A DNA stretch of 64,000 bases, from positions 62,001-126,000 of the forward strand of contig NZ_JBMOUD010000013.1 in the NCBI RefSeq assembly GCF_049319665.1, read 5' to 3'. The position numbers and the translations under genes were made by a program. The notes beneath the pieces were generated by a model. It was not told the DNA's origin and made no database searches. It saw only the letters and a program-made list of their open reading frames with translations. Of this stretch, positions 31,516 through 40,037 are shown in pieces (positions within the stretch are counted from its first letter, which is position 1; every line of letters starts with the position of its first letter). The DNA comes from JBMOUD01 sp049319665 (lineage in GTDB: Bacteria > Pseudomonadota > Gammaproteobacteria > Enterobacterales > Enterobacteriaceae).

Positions 31516-32625
31516 ATGAAAGCAACAGGAAAAATCTGGCTGGCGGGTTGTATCGCATTGGCAATGAGCCACAGTGCTATCGCTAAAGACATTAAAGTAG
31601 CGATTGTTGGTGCGATGTCTGGCCCAGTAGCACAATACGGTGATATGGAATTTACCGGTGCTAAACAAGCCATTGCCGATATTAATGCCAAAGGTGGGAT
31701 TAAAGGCGACAAATTAGTGGGTGTGGAATATGACGATGCTTGTGACCCAAAACAAGCCGTTGCTGTTGCCAACAAAGTGATCAATGACGGTATCCGTTAT
31801 GTTATCGGTCACCTGTGTTCTTCTTCAACGCAACCAGCGTCTGATATCTATGAAGACGAAGGCGTGCTGATGATTACCCCAGCGGCCACCAATGCTGACC
31901 TGACCACACGTGGTTATAAGTTGGTGATGCGTACCACCGGTCTGGACTCCGACCAAGGGCCAACGGCGGCGAAATACATTCTGAGCGCCATCAAACCAAA
32001 ACGTATTGCGGTAGTACATGACAAACAGCAATACGGCCAAGGCTTGGCAACCTCAGTGCGCGATAGCCTGCAAAAAGCCGGTGCCAATGTGGTGCTGTTT
32101 GAAGGAATCACCGCTGGTGATAAAGACTTCTCTGTGCTGGTCGATCGCCTGAAGAAAGATAACGTCGATTTTGTCTACTTTGGCGGCTACTACCCAGAGA
32201 TGGGACAAATCCTGCGCCAGGCTAAACAAGCCGGTCTGGATGCTAAATTTATGGGTCCAGAAGGCGTGGGTAACTCTTCGCTGTCAAACATCGCCGGTGC
32301 CGCTTCTGAAGGTATGTTTGTGACGCTGCCAAAACGTTACGACCAGGTACCTGCTAACCAGCCGATTGTGGCGGAGCTGAAAGCCAACAAGCAAGATCCA
32401 ACCGGGCCATTTGTATGGACCACTTACGCTGCACTACAAGCGTTGACCACCGGGATGGAGCGTAGCGGCAGCATGGAACCTGCGGATATTGCCAAAAACC
32501 TGAAATCTCAATCGGTAGATACCGTCATGGGGCCGTTGAGCTGGGATGAGAAGGGCGACCTGAAAGGCTTCGAGTTCGGTGTCTTCGAGTGGCATAAAGA
32601 CGGCACTTCAACGCCTATCCAATAA
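31516..32625 (+). CDS. livK: Branched-chain amino acid ABC transporter periplasmic binding protein LivK
   Basis: The start at 31516 gives 369 residues, the E. coli LivK length, and a clear signal peptide ending SHSAIA-KDIKV. An earlier in-frame ATG at 31459 would put a polar extension in front of the signal peptide and is rejected. The mature part shows the LIV-binding protein features VAIVGAMSGPVAQYGDME, the disulfide pair near CDPKQ and HLCSSST, and TPAATNADLT. It delivers leucine/isoleucine/valine to LivHM. Only one binding-protein gene is present here, whereas E. coli has livJ and livK. Confidence 0.96.
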   Translation: MKATGKIWLAGCIALAMSHSAIAKDIKVAIVGAMSGPVAQYGDMEFTGAKQAIADINAKGGIKGDKLVGVEYDDACDPKQAVAVANKVINDGIRYVIGHLCSSSTQPASDIYEDEGVLMITPAATNADLTTRGYKLVMRTTGLDSDQGPTAAKYILSAIKPKRIAVVHDKQQYGQGLATSVRDSLQKAGANVVLFEGITAGDKDFSVLVDRLKKDNVDFVYFGGYYPEMGQILRQAKQAGLDAKFMGPEGVGNSSLSNIAGAASEGMFVTLPKRYDQVPANQPIVAELKANKQDPTGPFVWTTYAALQALTTGMERSGSMEPADIAKNLKSQSVDTVMGPLSWDEKGDLKGFEFGVFEWHKDGTSTPIQ

Positions 32626-32652
32626 TACACCTCTCATTACTTAATGCTTTCT

Positions 32653-32690
32653 CCCTCGCTAGATGTTTATAGATATTTATCTGGCGAGGG
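32653..32690 (+). terminator. Hairpin between livK and livH
   Basis: CCCTCGC and GCGAGGG form a 7-bp stem, extended by AGAT/ATCT after one mismatch. A hairpin here could stabilise the livK mRNA or attenuate the permease genes, keeping the binding protein in excess. Confidence 0.6.
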
Positions 32691-32735
32691 GTTGCAGCAC
32701 CAGTTTTCAACACCCTTGAAGAATAAGGATAGGGT

Positions 32736-33662
32736 ATGTCAGAGCAGTTTCTTTATTTCCTACAGCAGATGTTTAACGGCGTCACGCTGGGCAGCACCTA
32801 TGCACTGATCGCCATCGGTTACACCATGGTTTACGGCATCATCGGCATGATTAACTTCGCCCACGGCGAGGTGTATATGATTGGTAGCTACGTCTCTTTC
32901 CTCGCCATTGCCGGGCTGATGATGCTGGGGATCGACGCCAGTTGGCTGCTGATTGGCGCCGGTTTTATTGCCGCGATGGTGATTGCTAGTGCCTACGGTT
33001 GGAGCATTGAGCGTGTCGCTTATAAGCCGGTGAGAAACTCCAAACGTCTTATTGCGCTGATCTCCGCTATCGGTATGTCGATATTCTTGCAAAACACCGT
33101 CAGCCTGACCCAAGGTTCCCGTGATTTAGCGCTGCCAAGTCTGGTCACCGGCCAATGGACGCTCGGCCAAACCAACGGCTTCGCTGCGACTATCAGCACT
33201 ATGCAGCTGATTATCTGGGTTGTTACCTTTTTGGCGATGCTGGCATTGACCCTGTTTATCCGCTACTCGCGTATGGGCCGTGCGTGCCGCGCCTGTGCCG
33301 AAGATTTGAAAATGGCCAGCCTGCTGGGTATCAGTACTGACCGTGTTATCTCTCTGACCTTTGTTATCGGTGCTTTAATGGCGGCGGTTGCCGGTGTATT
33401 GCTGGGGCAATTCTACGGGGTGATCAACCCGTATATCGGCTTTATGGCCGGAATGAAGGCCTTCACTGCGGCAGTATTGGGCGGTATCGGTAGCATTCCT
33501 GGCGCAATGATCGGCGGTCTGATTCTGGGCGTAGCCGAGGCATTAACTTCCGCTTATTTGAGCACAGAATATAAAGATGTCGTCTCCTTCGCACTGCTGA
33601 TTGTGGTGTTATTGGTGTTGCCGACCGGTATTTTAGGCCGCCCGGAGGTAGAGAAAGTATGA
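32736..33662 (+). CDS. livH: Branched-chain amino acid ABC permease LivH
   Basis: The 308-residue protein (E. coli LivH 308) has about eight membrane helices and the permease signature GMINFAHGEVYMIG near residues 45-58, typical of LivH. The AVLGGIGSIPGAMIGGLILG loop near the C-terminus is the coupling motif to the ATPases. It forms the membrane channel with LivM. It overlaps livM by 4 bp (ATGA). Confidence 0.97.
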   Translation: MSEQFLYFLQQMFNGVTLGSTYALIAIGYTMVYGIIGMINFAHGEVYMIGSYVSFLAIAGLMMLGIDASWLLIGAGFIAAMVIASAYGWSIERVAYKPVRNSKRLIALISAIGMSIFLQNTVSLTQGSRDLALPSLVTGQWTLGQTNGFAATISTMQLIIWVVTFLAMLALTLFIRYSRMGRACRACAEDLKMASLLGISTDRVISLTFVIGALMAAVAGVLLGQFYGVINPYIGFMAGMKAFTAAVLGGIGSIPGAMIGGLILGVAEALTSAYLSTEYKDVVSFALLIVVLLVLPTGILGRPEVEKV

Positions 33663-34942
33663 AACGTCTCAACCTGTTCAACGCGCTGCTTTCAGCGTTT
33701 GTCTTATTAGTTTTAGCCTCTTTTATCATGGGGTTGCAACTAACACTCGACGGCACTCATTTGGTGGTGCGCGGGGCGGGCAATGTGCGCTGGACGTGGA
33801 TTGCCGTTGGTTGTGCGGTGGTGTTTGTCTTCCAACTATTACGTCCTCTGTGGCAACAAGGGCTGAAAAAAGTCTCTGGGCCGGGCTGGGTATTGCCCAG
33901 TTTTGATGGCAGCACACCGCGACAAAAATGGTTGGCGCTGGTACTGATTATTGCCGCTTTGGTCTGGCCGTTCTTGGTGTCACGCGGTAGCGTTGATACC
34001 GCCACGCTGACCCTGATTTACATCATGTTGGGGTTAGGCTTGAATGTGGTGGTGGGGCTTTCCGGGTTGCTGGTTCTGGGGTACGCCGGTTTTTACGCGG
34101 TTGGCGCCTACACTTTTGCGTTGCTTAATCATTATTACGGCTTGAGTTTCTGGGAGTGTCTGCCGCTGGCGGGGCTGGTTTCTGCGGCCTTTGGTTTACT
34201 GCTTGGCTTCCCGGTGCTGCGGTTGCGCGGTGATTATCTGGCGATAGTGACGCTGGGTTTTGGTGAGATCGTTCGTATCTTGCTGCTCAATAACACCAAT
34301 ATTACCGGTGGTCCGAACGGTATCAGCCAAATCCCGAAACCCACGCTGTTTGGTCTGGAGTTCAGCCGCACGGCGCGCGAAGGTGGCTGGGATACCTTCA
34401 GCCATTTCTTCGGCCTGCAATATGACCCAAATGACCGCATTATTTTCCTCTACATGGTGGCGCTGCTGTTAGTGCTGCTGACGCTATTTATCATTAACCG
34501 CCTGCTGCGAATGCCGCTGGGACGGGCATGGGAAGCGTTACGTGAAGACGAAATTGCTTGTCGTTCTTTAGGGTTGAACCCAACGCGTATCAAGCTAACC
34601 GCTTTTACTATCAGCGCCGCTTTTGCCGGTGTCGCCGGGACGTTATTTGCTGCTCGTCAGGGGTTTGTCAGCCCAGAATCCTTCACCTTTGTTGAGTCTG
34701 CTTTTGTATTAGCCATTGTAGTGCTAGGCGGGATGGGGTCGCAGTTTGCGGTGATTCTGGCGGCAATTTTGCTGGTGGTATCGCGTGAACTGATGAGGGA
34801 CTTGAATGAATACAGTATGTTGCTGCTCGGGGCATTAATGGTGTTGATGATGATTTGGCGACCGCAAGGCTTATTGCCAATGAAACGACCGCAGTTGAAG
34901 CTGAAAGTCGCGCAACAATCTACTGAAGGAGAGCAGGCATGA
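33659..34942 (+). CDS. livM: Branched-chain amino acid ABC permease LivM
   Basis: The 427-residue protein (E. coli LivM about 425) has an N-terminal extension with two helices before the core, as usual for LivM, then LIYIMLGLGLNVVVGLSGLLVLGYAGFYAVGAY and the coupling motif VVLGGMGSQFAVILAAILLV. It partners LivH. It overlaps livG by 4 bp, so translation of the transporter parts is coupled. Confidence 0.97.
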   Translation: MKRLNLFNALLSAFVLLVLASFIMGLQLTLDGTHLVVRGAGNVRWTWIAVGCAVVFVFQLLRPLWQQGLKKVSGPGWVLPSFDGSTPRQKWLALVLIIAALVWPFLVSRGSVDTATLTLIYIMLGLGLNVVVGLSGLLVLGYAGFYAVGAYTFALLNHYYGLSFWECLPLAGLVSAAFGLLLGFPVLRLRGDYLAIVTLGFGEIVRILLLNNTNITGGPNGISQIPKPTLFGLEFSRTAREGGWDTFSHFFGLQYDPNDRIIFLYMVALLLVLLTLFIINRLLRMPLGRAWEALREDEIACRSLGLNPTRIKLTAFTISAAFAGVAGTLFAARQGFVSPESFTFVESAFVLAIVVLGGMGSQFAVILAAILLVVSRELMRDLNEYSMLLLGALMVLMMIWRPQGLLPMKRPQLKLKVAQQSTEGEQA

Positions 34943-35709
34943 GCCAACAACCTCTGCTGTCCGTCGAAGGATTATCGATGCGTTTTGGCGGCCTGTTGGC
35001 GGTTAATAACGTTGCCTTGCAGCTTAATCAGGGCGAAATCGTTTCATTGATTGGCCCAAACGGTGCTGGGAAAACCACGGTATTTAACTGTCTGACCGGT
35101 TTTTATAAGCCAAGCGGCGGCACCATCAAATTACGTGACCAGCATCTGGAAGGCTTACCCGGCCAGAAAATTGCGCGTATGGGCGTGGTGCGAACCTTCC
35201 AGCATGTGCGGCTGTTCCGTGAGATGACGGTGATTGAAAACCTGCTGGTGGCGCAACATCAACATCTTAAAAGCGGCGTATTGGCCGGACTGTTTAAAAC
35301 GCCGGGATTTCGTCGTGCCGAAGCGGATGCGTTAGATCGTGCCGCAGTGTGGCTCGAACGCGTCGGGCTATTGGCGTTAGCTAACCGCCAGGCCGGTAAT
35401 CTGGCTTATGGCCAGCAGCGTCGTCTGGAAATCGTGCGCTGCATGGTGACCCGTCCAGAATTGTTGATGCTGGACGAACCGGCTGCTGGTTTGAACCCGC
35501 GCGAAACGGAAGAGCTGAACCAATTGATCGCCGAGCTGCGCAATCAACATCAGGTATCGGTATTGCTCATTGAACACGATATGAAGCTGGTGATGGGTAT
35601 CTCAGACCGGATTTACGTCGTTAATCAGGGTACGCCGCTGGCACAGGGTACACCGAATGAGATTCGTAATAATCCAGATGTGATACGCGCGTATTTGGGC
35701 GAGGGATAG
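34939..35709 (+). CDS. livG: Branched-chain amino acid ABC ATPase LivG
   Basis: The 256-residue ABC ATPase (E. coli about 255) has Walker A GPNGAGKTTVFN, the signature LAYGQQRRLEIVR (a common LivG variant of LSGGQ) and Walker B LLMLDEPAAGLNP, with IEHDM at the switch. The C-terminal NPDVIRAYLG is the LivG/LptB-type end. Its stop codon abuts a palindromic element that separates it from livF. Confidence 0.97.
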   Translation: MSQQPLLSVEGLSMRFGGLLAVNNVALQLNQGEIVSLIGPNGAGKTTVFNCLTGFYKPSGGTIKLRDQHLEGLPGQKIARMGVVRTFQHVRLFREMTVIENLLVAQHQHLKSGVLAGLFKTPGFRRAEADALDRAAVWLERVGLLALANRQAGNLAYGQQRRLEIVRCMVTRPELLMLDEPAAGLNPRETEELNQLIAELRNQHQVSVLLIEHDMKLVMGISDRIYVVNQGTPLAQGTPNEIRNNPDVIRAYLGEG

Positions 35710-35855
35710 CTGCCTATCCCATTAAGGCTATTTTATTTGCTATTTTGCACTCGGGCAGTGCTCGAAATCCTCACGTACTTGCCTGTACGCTGCGGTTTCT
35801 GCGCGCAGTCCGAGCGCAAACTGGCTGCAACAATAACGCCTACTGAGATAGGCAG
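35710..35855. repeat. Palindromic MITE-like element between livG and livF
   Basis: The 146-bp gap is one near-symmetric imperfect palindrome. Terminal arms are CTGCCTATC (35710-35718) and GATAGGCAG (35847-35855). Inner arms are TTTTGCACTCGG (35743-35754) and CCGAGCGCAAAC (35810-35821). The centre is CGTAC/GTACG around 6 nt (35774-35789). All three arm pairs share the same centre near 35782. It resembles intergenic palindromic repeats of Yersinia genomes (such as YPAL), but this identity is not confirmed. It is not ERIC. Its right end sits next to the livF ribosome site. Confidence 0.8.
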
Positions 35856-35863
35856 GGATCAAC

Positions 35864-36565
35864 ATGCTGTCATTTAATAACGTTTCCGCCCATTACGGCA
35901 AAATTCAGGCGTTGCATCAGGTCAGCCTGCATATCAATCAAGGCGAAATTGTCACCCTGATAGGTGCTAATGGCGCGGGAAAAACCACCTTGTTAGGTGC
36001 GTTATGCGGCGAGCCGCGTGCCACACAAGGCTCAATTGTCTTTGAAGGGCAAGATATTACTCAGTGGCCGACGGCGAAAATCATGCGTGGCGATATTGCC
36101 ATTGTGCCGGAAGGTCGGCGAGTATTTTCACGTATGACAGTGGAAGAGAATCTGGCAATGGGCGGTTTCTTTGCTACCCGCGAGCAATATCAGCAGCGCT
36201 TGCAGCACGTTTATGCGCTGTTCCCGCGTCTGCAAGAACGTCGTGCTCAGCGTTCTGGCACCATGTCCGGTGGTGAACAGCAAATGTTGGCGATTGGTCG
36301 TGCGCTGATGAGCCAACCACGTTTGTTATTGCTTGATGAACCTTCTCTGGGGTTAGCGCCAATCATCATTCAGCAGATTTTCGACACTATTCAACGCCTG
36401 CGTGAAGAAGGGATGACGATTTTCCTAGTCGAGCAAAATGCTAATCAGGCATTGAAACTCGCTGACCGTGGCTATGTGTTGGAAAACGGTCACGTGGTGC
36501 TGGAAGACAGCGGCGCTGCGCTGTTAGCCAATGAAGCGGTGAGATCGGCGTATTTGGGGGCATAG
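35864..36565 (+). CDS. livF: Branched-chain amino acid ABC ATPase LivF
   Basis: The 233-residue ABC ATPase (E. coli 237) has Walker A GANGAGKTTLLG, the signature MSGGEQQMLAIGRA and Walker B LLLLDEPSLGLAP, followed by LVEQNANQALKLADRGYVLENG, typical of LivF. It pairs with LivG. In E. coli livF follows livG almost directly. Here 154 bp with a palindromic element separate them, and the AGGGA ribosome site lies at the element's right edge. A terminator follows. Confidence 0.97.
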   Translation: MLSFNNVSAHYGKIQALHQVSLHINQGEIVTLIGANGAGKTTLLGALCGEPRATQGSIVFEGQDITQWPTAKIMRGDIAIVPEGRRVFSRMTVEENLAMGGFFATREQYQQRLQHVYALFPRLQERRAQRSGTMSGGEQQMLAIGRALMSQPRLLLLDEPSLGLAPIIIQQIFDTIQRLREEGMTIFLVEQNANQALKLADRGYVLENGHVVLEDSGAALLANEAVRSAYLGA

Positions 36566-36595
36566 TCTTAGATTTTTACTCGGTTAATTCAAAAC

Positions 36596-36630
36596 ACAAA
36601 GGGTGCTTAAGCGGCACCCTTTGTCCTTTC
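36596..36630 (+). terminator. Terminator of the liv operon
   Basis: ACAAAGGGTGC and GCACCCTTTGT form an 11-bp perfect stem with a 7-nt loop, followed by CCTTTC. Confidence 0.88.
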
Positions 36631-36668
36631 TAGGAAATATCTTTAGCGGCTACCCGCTGTTCATGCAG

Positions 36669-36708
36669 CTGTCACTCTTCTGTCATATAAACGCTATTTT
36701 TCTGTCAT
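36669..36708 (+). promoter_or_regulatory. Pho boxes of the ugp operon
   Basis: CTGTCAC-TCTT-CTGTCAT (36669-36686) is a textbook Pho box: two 7-bp repeats with 11-bp period. A third CTGTCAT at 36702-36708 keeps the same 11-bp phase after one degenerate unit. This predicts PhoB activation of ugpB under phosphate limitation, as in E. coli. Confidence 0.9.
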
Positions 36709-36786
36709 TTAGTCATGTCATTTTAGCCTCGATTTGAAGAAATTTTTTCTTACAGGGCTACACACCTACCTTTTCTGGAGACAGGC

Positions 36787-38103
36787 ATGCTTAAGCAAGC
36801 AATAACTAAAACGACGCTTTGCGTGGCGCTGGCATTATCATTCAGCACTCAGGCGATGGCAGTAACTGAAATTCCTTTCTGGCATTCGATGGATGGTGAA
36901 TTAGGCAAAGAAGTTAACTCTTTGGCCGACCGTTTTAACCAGACGCATCCTGATTATAAAATCGTGCCTGTCTATAAAGGTAAGTATGACCAAGGGTTAG
37001 CAGCAGGCATCGCGGCGTATCGCAGCGGCCAGGCACCCGCTATCTTACAAGTTTATGAAGTTGGCACCGCGACCATGATGGCAAGTAAAGCGATCAAGCC
37101 GGTCTATCAGGTCTTTGCTGACTCAGGTATCAAACTCGATTCTGCCCAGTTTGTTCCGACCATTTCTGGTTACTACTCAGATTCTAAAGGTCAGTTGCTG
37201 TCCTTACCGTTCAACAGCTCTACGCCGGTGCTGTACTACAACAAAGACGCTTTCAAGAAAGCCGGTCTGAACCCAGATGAGCCGCCAAAAACCTGGCAGG
37301 AACTGCAGGCTGATACTGACAAGCTGCGCGAAGCCGGCATGAAATGTGGCTACTCCAGCGGTTGGCAGGGTTGGATCCAAATCGAGAACTTCAGCGCCTG
37401 GCATGCTCTGCCAATCGCGACCAAAAATAACGGTTTCGATGGTACTGACGCGGTTCTGGAATTCAATAAGCCAGAGCAAGTCAAGCACATCCAGATGCTG
37501 GAAGATATGAACAAGAAGGGCGACTTCACTTACGTGGGCCGTACCGATGAATCTACCGCTAAGTTCTACAACGGTGACTGTGCCATTACTACCGCTTCTT
37601 CTGGTTCACTGGCTGATATCCGTCAATATGCCAAGTTCCACTACGGCGTTGGCATGATGCCTTACGATGCTGACGTGAAAGGTGCACCACAAAACGCCAT
37701 TATCGGCGGCGCGAGCCTGTGGGTAATGAACGGCAAAGACAAAGCAACCTATAAAGGTGTTGCTGAGTTCATGCAGTTCCTGACAACACCTGCTATTGCT
37801 GCGGAATGGCACCAGAAAACGGGTTACCTGCCGGTAACGACCGCCGCTTATGAACTGACTAAGAAAGACGGTTTCTACGACAAGAATCCAGGTGCTGATG
37901 TGGCCATTCGTCAGATGATGAACAAGCCACCATTGCCATTCACCAAAGGTCTGCGTCTGGGCTATATGCCACAGATTCGTACCATTGTTGATGAAGAGTT
38001 AGAAGGCGTATGGAGCGGCAAACAAACTGCTCAGCAAGCGTTGGATAACGCTGTTCAGCGTGGAAACCTGTTGCTGCGTCGCTTCGAGGCTTCAACTAAG
38101 TAA
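36787..38103 (+). CDS. ugpB: sn-glycerol-3-phosphate ABC transporter binding protein UgpB
   Basis: The 438-residue protein has exactly the E. coli UgpB length. A Sec signal peptide (to about residue 25, ending AMA) precedes a group-1 solute-binding fold: VTEIPFWHSMDGELGKEVN, GGASLWVMNG and the tail QALDNAVQRGNLLLRRFE. It binds sn-glycerol-3-phosphate and glycerophosphodiesters in the periplasm. It lies downstream of Pho boxes and begins ugpBAECQ. A 198-bp gap with two hairpins separates it from ugpA. Confidence 0.97.
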   Translation: MLKQAITKTTLCVALALSFSTQAMAVTEIPFWHSMDGELGKEVNSLADRFNQTHPDYKIVPVYKGKYDQGLAAGIAAYRSGQAPAILQVYEVGTATMMASKAIKPVYQVFADSGIKLDSAQFVPTISGYYSDSKGQLLSLPFNSSTPVLYYNKDAFKKAGLNPDEPPKTWQELQADTDKLREAGMKCGYSSGWQGWIQIENFSAWHALPIATKNNGFDGTDAVLEFNKPEQVKHIQMLEDMNKKGDFTYVGRTDESTAKFYNGDCAITTASSGSLADIRQYAKFHYGVGMMPYDADVKGAPQNAIIGGASLWVMNGKDKATYKGVAEFMQFLTTPAIAAEWHQKTGYLPVTTAAYELTKKDGFYDKNPGADVAIRQMMNKPPLPFTKGLRLGYMPQIRTIVDEELEGVWSGKQTAQQALDNAVQRGNLLLRRFEASTK

Positions 38104-38110
38104 CGACTTG

Positions 38111-38138
38111 TAGCCCGATGCCTGCCGGTATCGGGCTA
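38111..38138 (+). terminator. Hairpin after ugpB
   Basis: TAGCCCGAT and ATCGGGCTA form a 9-bp stem with a 10-nt loop 7 bp after the ugpB stop. No T run follows. It could stabilise the ugpB mRNA. Confidence 0.6.
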
Positions 38139-38259
38139 ACCCTGTGATGCGTGAAGTGGGGGCGTTCACAGGGAATGTCGAGACCGTCGTTTGACTCGTG
38201 CTCCAATTTTTACAGGTTCTACGTTTGTCGATTGATTCTCCGTTTTTTTAAATAGTTCC

Positions 38260-38286
38260 TGCCGGGTTTTCCCGGCATTTTGTCTT
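38260..38286 (+). terminator. Terminator-like hairpin just upstream of ugpA
   Basis: TGCCGGG and CCCGGCA form a 7-bp GC-rich stem with a TTTT loop, followed by TTTTGTCTT, ending 15 bp before ugpA. It looks like an intrinsic terminator placed inside the operon and may lower expression of the permease genes relative to ugpB. Confidence 0.7.
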
Positions 38287-38301
38287 AGCGAGTAGATGAT
38301 A

Positions 38302-39189
38302 ATGAGTGCACATCGTCCCGGTTTTAGTTGCAGTTGGCTGCCCTATGCGCTGGTTTTACCGCAACTACTGATCACCGTGGTTTTCTTCCTGTGGCCGGCC
38401 GGTCAAGCATTGTGGTATTCGTTACAAACTGTTGATCCCTTTGGTCTATCAAGCCAATTTGCTGGCCTGACTAACTTTACTCAACTGTTCCATGACCCGT
38501 ACTACCTCGCCTCGTTTTACACCACGATGAAGTTCAGTTCGATGGTGGCAATTATCGGGTTGGTGGTATCACTGTTTCTTGCTGCGCTCGTCGATCACGT
38601 GGTGCGCGCCAGCCGTATTTATCAAACATTGATGATCCTGCCTTATGCTGTGGCACCGGCGATGGCGGCAGTATTGTGGATGTTCTTATTCAGTCCGGGA
38701 CTTGGATTGATTACTTATTTCCTTAACACACTGGGCTATACCTGGAACCACGCACAAAACAGTGGTCAGGCGATGTTCCTGGTGGTGTTGGCATCGGTAT
38801 GGCAGCAGATTAGCTACAACTTCTTATTCTTCCTGGCCGCGTTGCAATCGATCCCTAAATCTTTAGTTGAAGCCGCAGCCATCGATGGCGCAGGCCCGGT
38901 GCGTCGCTTCTTTAATCTGGTCTTGCCGCTGATTACGCCGGTTAGCTTCTTCTTGCTGGTGGTCAACCTGGTTTATGCCTTCTTCGACACCTTCCCGGTT
39001 ATTGATGCCGCGACCAACGGTGGCCCGGTACAGGCAACGACGACGCTGATTTATAAGGTATACCGCGAAGGCTTTACCGGTCTGGACCTGTCGAGTTCTG
39101 CCGCGCAGTCGGTGATTTTAATGGTGCTGGTGGTTGGTTTAACCGTCATACAGTTCCGCTTTGTTGAACGTAAGGTGCGTTACCAATGA
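38302..39189 (+). CDS. ugpA: sn-glycerol-3-phosphate ABC permease UgpA
   Basis: The start at 38302 gives 295 residues, equal to E. coli UgpA. Another ATG two codons earlier is less likely. Six membrane helices are expected. The EAAAIDGAGPVRRFFNLVLPL segment (about 195-215) is the EAA loop that contacts UgpC. With UgpE it forms the inner-membrane channel. It overlaps ugpE by 4 bp. Confidence 0.96.
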   Translation: MSAHRPGFSCSWLPYALVLPQLLITVVFFLWPAGQALWYSLQTVDPFGLSSQFAGLTNFTQLFHDPYYLASFYTTMKFSSMVAIIGLVVSLFLAALVDHVVRASRIYQTLMILPYAVAPAMAAVLWMFLFSPGLGLITYFLNTLGYTWNHAQNSGQAMFLVVLASVWQQISYNFLFFLAALQSIPKSLVEAAAIDGAGPVRRFFNLVLPLITPVSFFLLVVNLVYAFFDTFPVIDAATNGGPVQATTTLIYKVYREGFTGLDLSSSAAQSVILMVLVVGLTVIQFRFVERKVRYQ

Positions 39190-40031
39190 TTGAAAACCGC
39201 AGAGGGCTGGATATTTTCAGCCACATTATGCTGATCCTGGGCGTGCTGGTGATTTTGTTCCCGCTGTATATCGCGTTTGTTGCGGCAACACTGGATAACA
39301 AACAGGTGTTTTCTGTGCCAATGACGCTGATCCCCGGCGGGCATCTCTGGGAGAACATTCGTTATATCTGGACGCACGGTGTGGGCGACGGTAGCAGCGC
39401 GTTTGGTCGTATGTTGTTAAACAGCTTCATTATGGCGCTGGCGATTACGATCGGTAAGATTTCAGTATCGATTTTGTCGGCTTATGCCATCGTTTATTTC
39501 CGCTTTCCGCTACGTAACTTGTTCTTCTGGCTGATTTTCATGACGTTGATGCTGCCAGTTGAAGTGCGTATTTTTCCGACGGTACAGGTTATTGCTGACC
39601 TGAAGATGATGGACAGTTACACCGGTCTGACCCTGCCGTTGATGGCATCGGCCACCGCAACTTTCCTGTTCCGTCAGTTCTTTATGACCTTGCCGGATGA
39701 ACTACTGGAGGCGGCGCGTATTGATGGCGCAGGCCCGATGCGTTTCTTCTGGGATATTGTTTTACCGCTGTCGAAAACCAATTTGGCAGCCCTGTTTGTG
39801 ATTACCTTCATCTACGGTTGGAACCAGTATCTGTGGCCGTTGCTGATCACCAGCAATCCGGCGATGAGCACGGCGGTTGCCGGGATCAAAGGCATGATTG
39901 CCAGCGGTGATGCGACCACCCAGTGGAACCAGGTAATGACGGCAATGATCCTGACTTTATTACCACCGTTAGCGGTGGTGCTTTTGATGCAGCGCTGGTT
40001 TGTGCGCGGTCTGGTAGATAGTGAGAAGTAA
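39186..40031 (+). CDS. ugpE: sn-glycerol-3-phosphate ABC permease UgpE
   Basis: The 281-residue protein (E. coli 281) has six membrane helices and the EAA loop LLEAARIDGAGPMRFFWDIVLPL near residues 175-197. It pairs with UgpA. The next gene, ugpC, begins 6 bp after its stop, so the operon is tightly packed downstream of the ugpB-ugpA gap. Confidence 0.97.
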   Translation: MIENRRGLDIFSHIMLILGVLVILFPLYIAFVAATLDNKQVFSVPMTLIPGGHLWENIRYIWTHGVGDGSSAFGRMLLNSFIMALAITIGKISVSILSAYAIVYFRFPLRNLFFWLIFMTLMLPVEVRIFPTVQVIADLKMMDSYTGLTLPLMASATATFLFRQFFMTLPDELLEAARIDGAGPMRFFWDIVLPLSKTNLAALFVITFIYGWNQYLWPLLITSNPAMSTAVAGIKGMIASGDATTQWNQVMTAMILTLLPPLAVVLLMQRWFVRGLVDSEK

Positions 40032-40037
40032 TGCGAA

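Noticed and set aside
31446..31784. 112-codon minus-strand frame over the livK start
   Set aside because: Antisense to the signal peptide and leader of livK. Its hydrophobicity mirrors the leader codons.
35710..35855. The livG-livF palindrome as an ERIC element
   Set aside because: Its ends (CTGCCTATC/GATAGGCAG) and core do not match the ERIC sequence as recalled, so ERIC identity was dropped.
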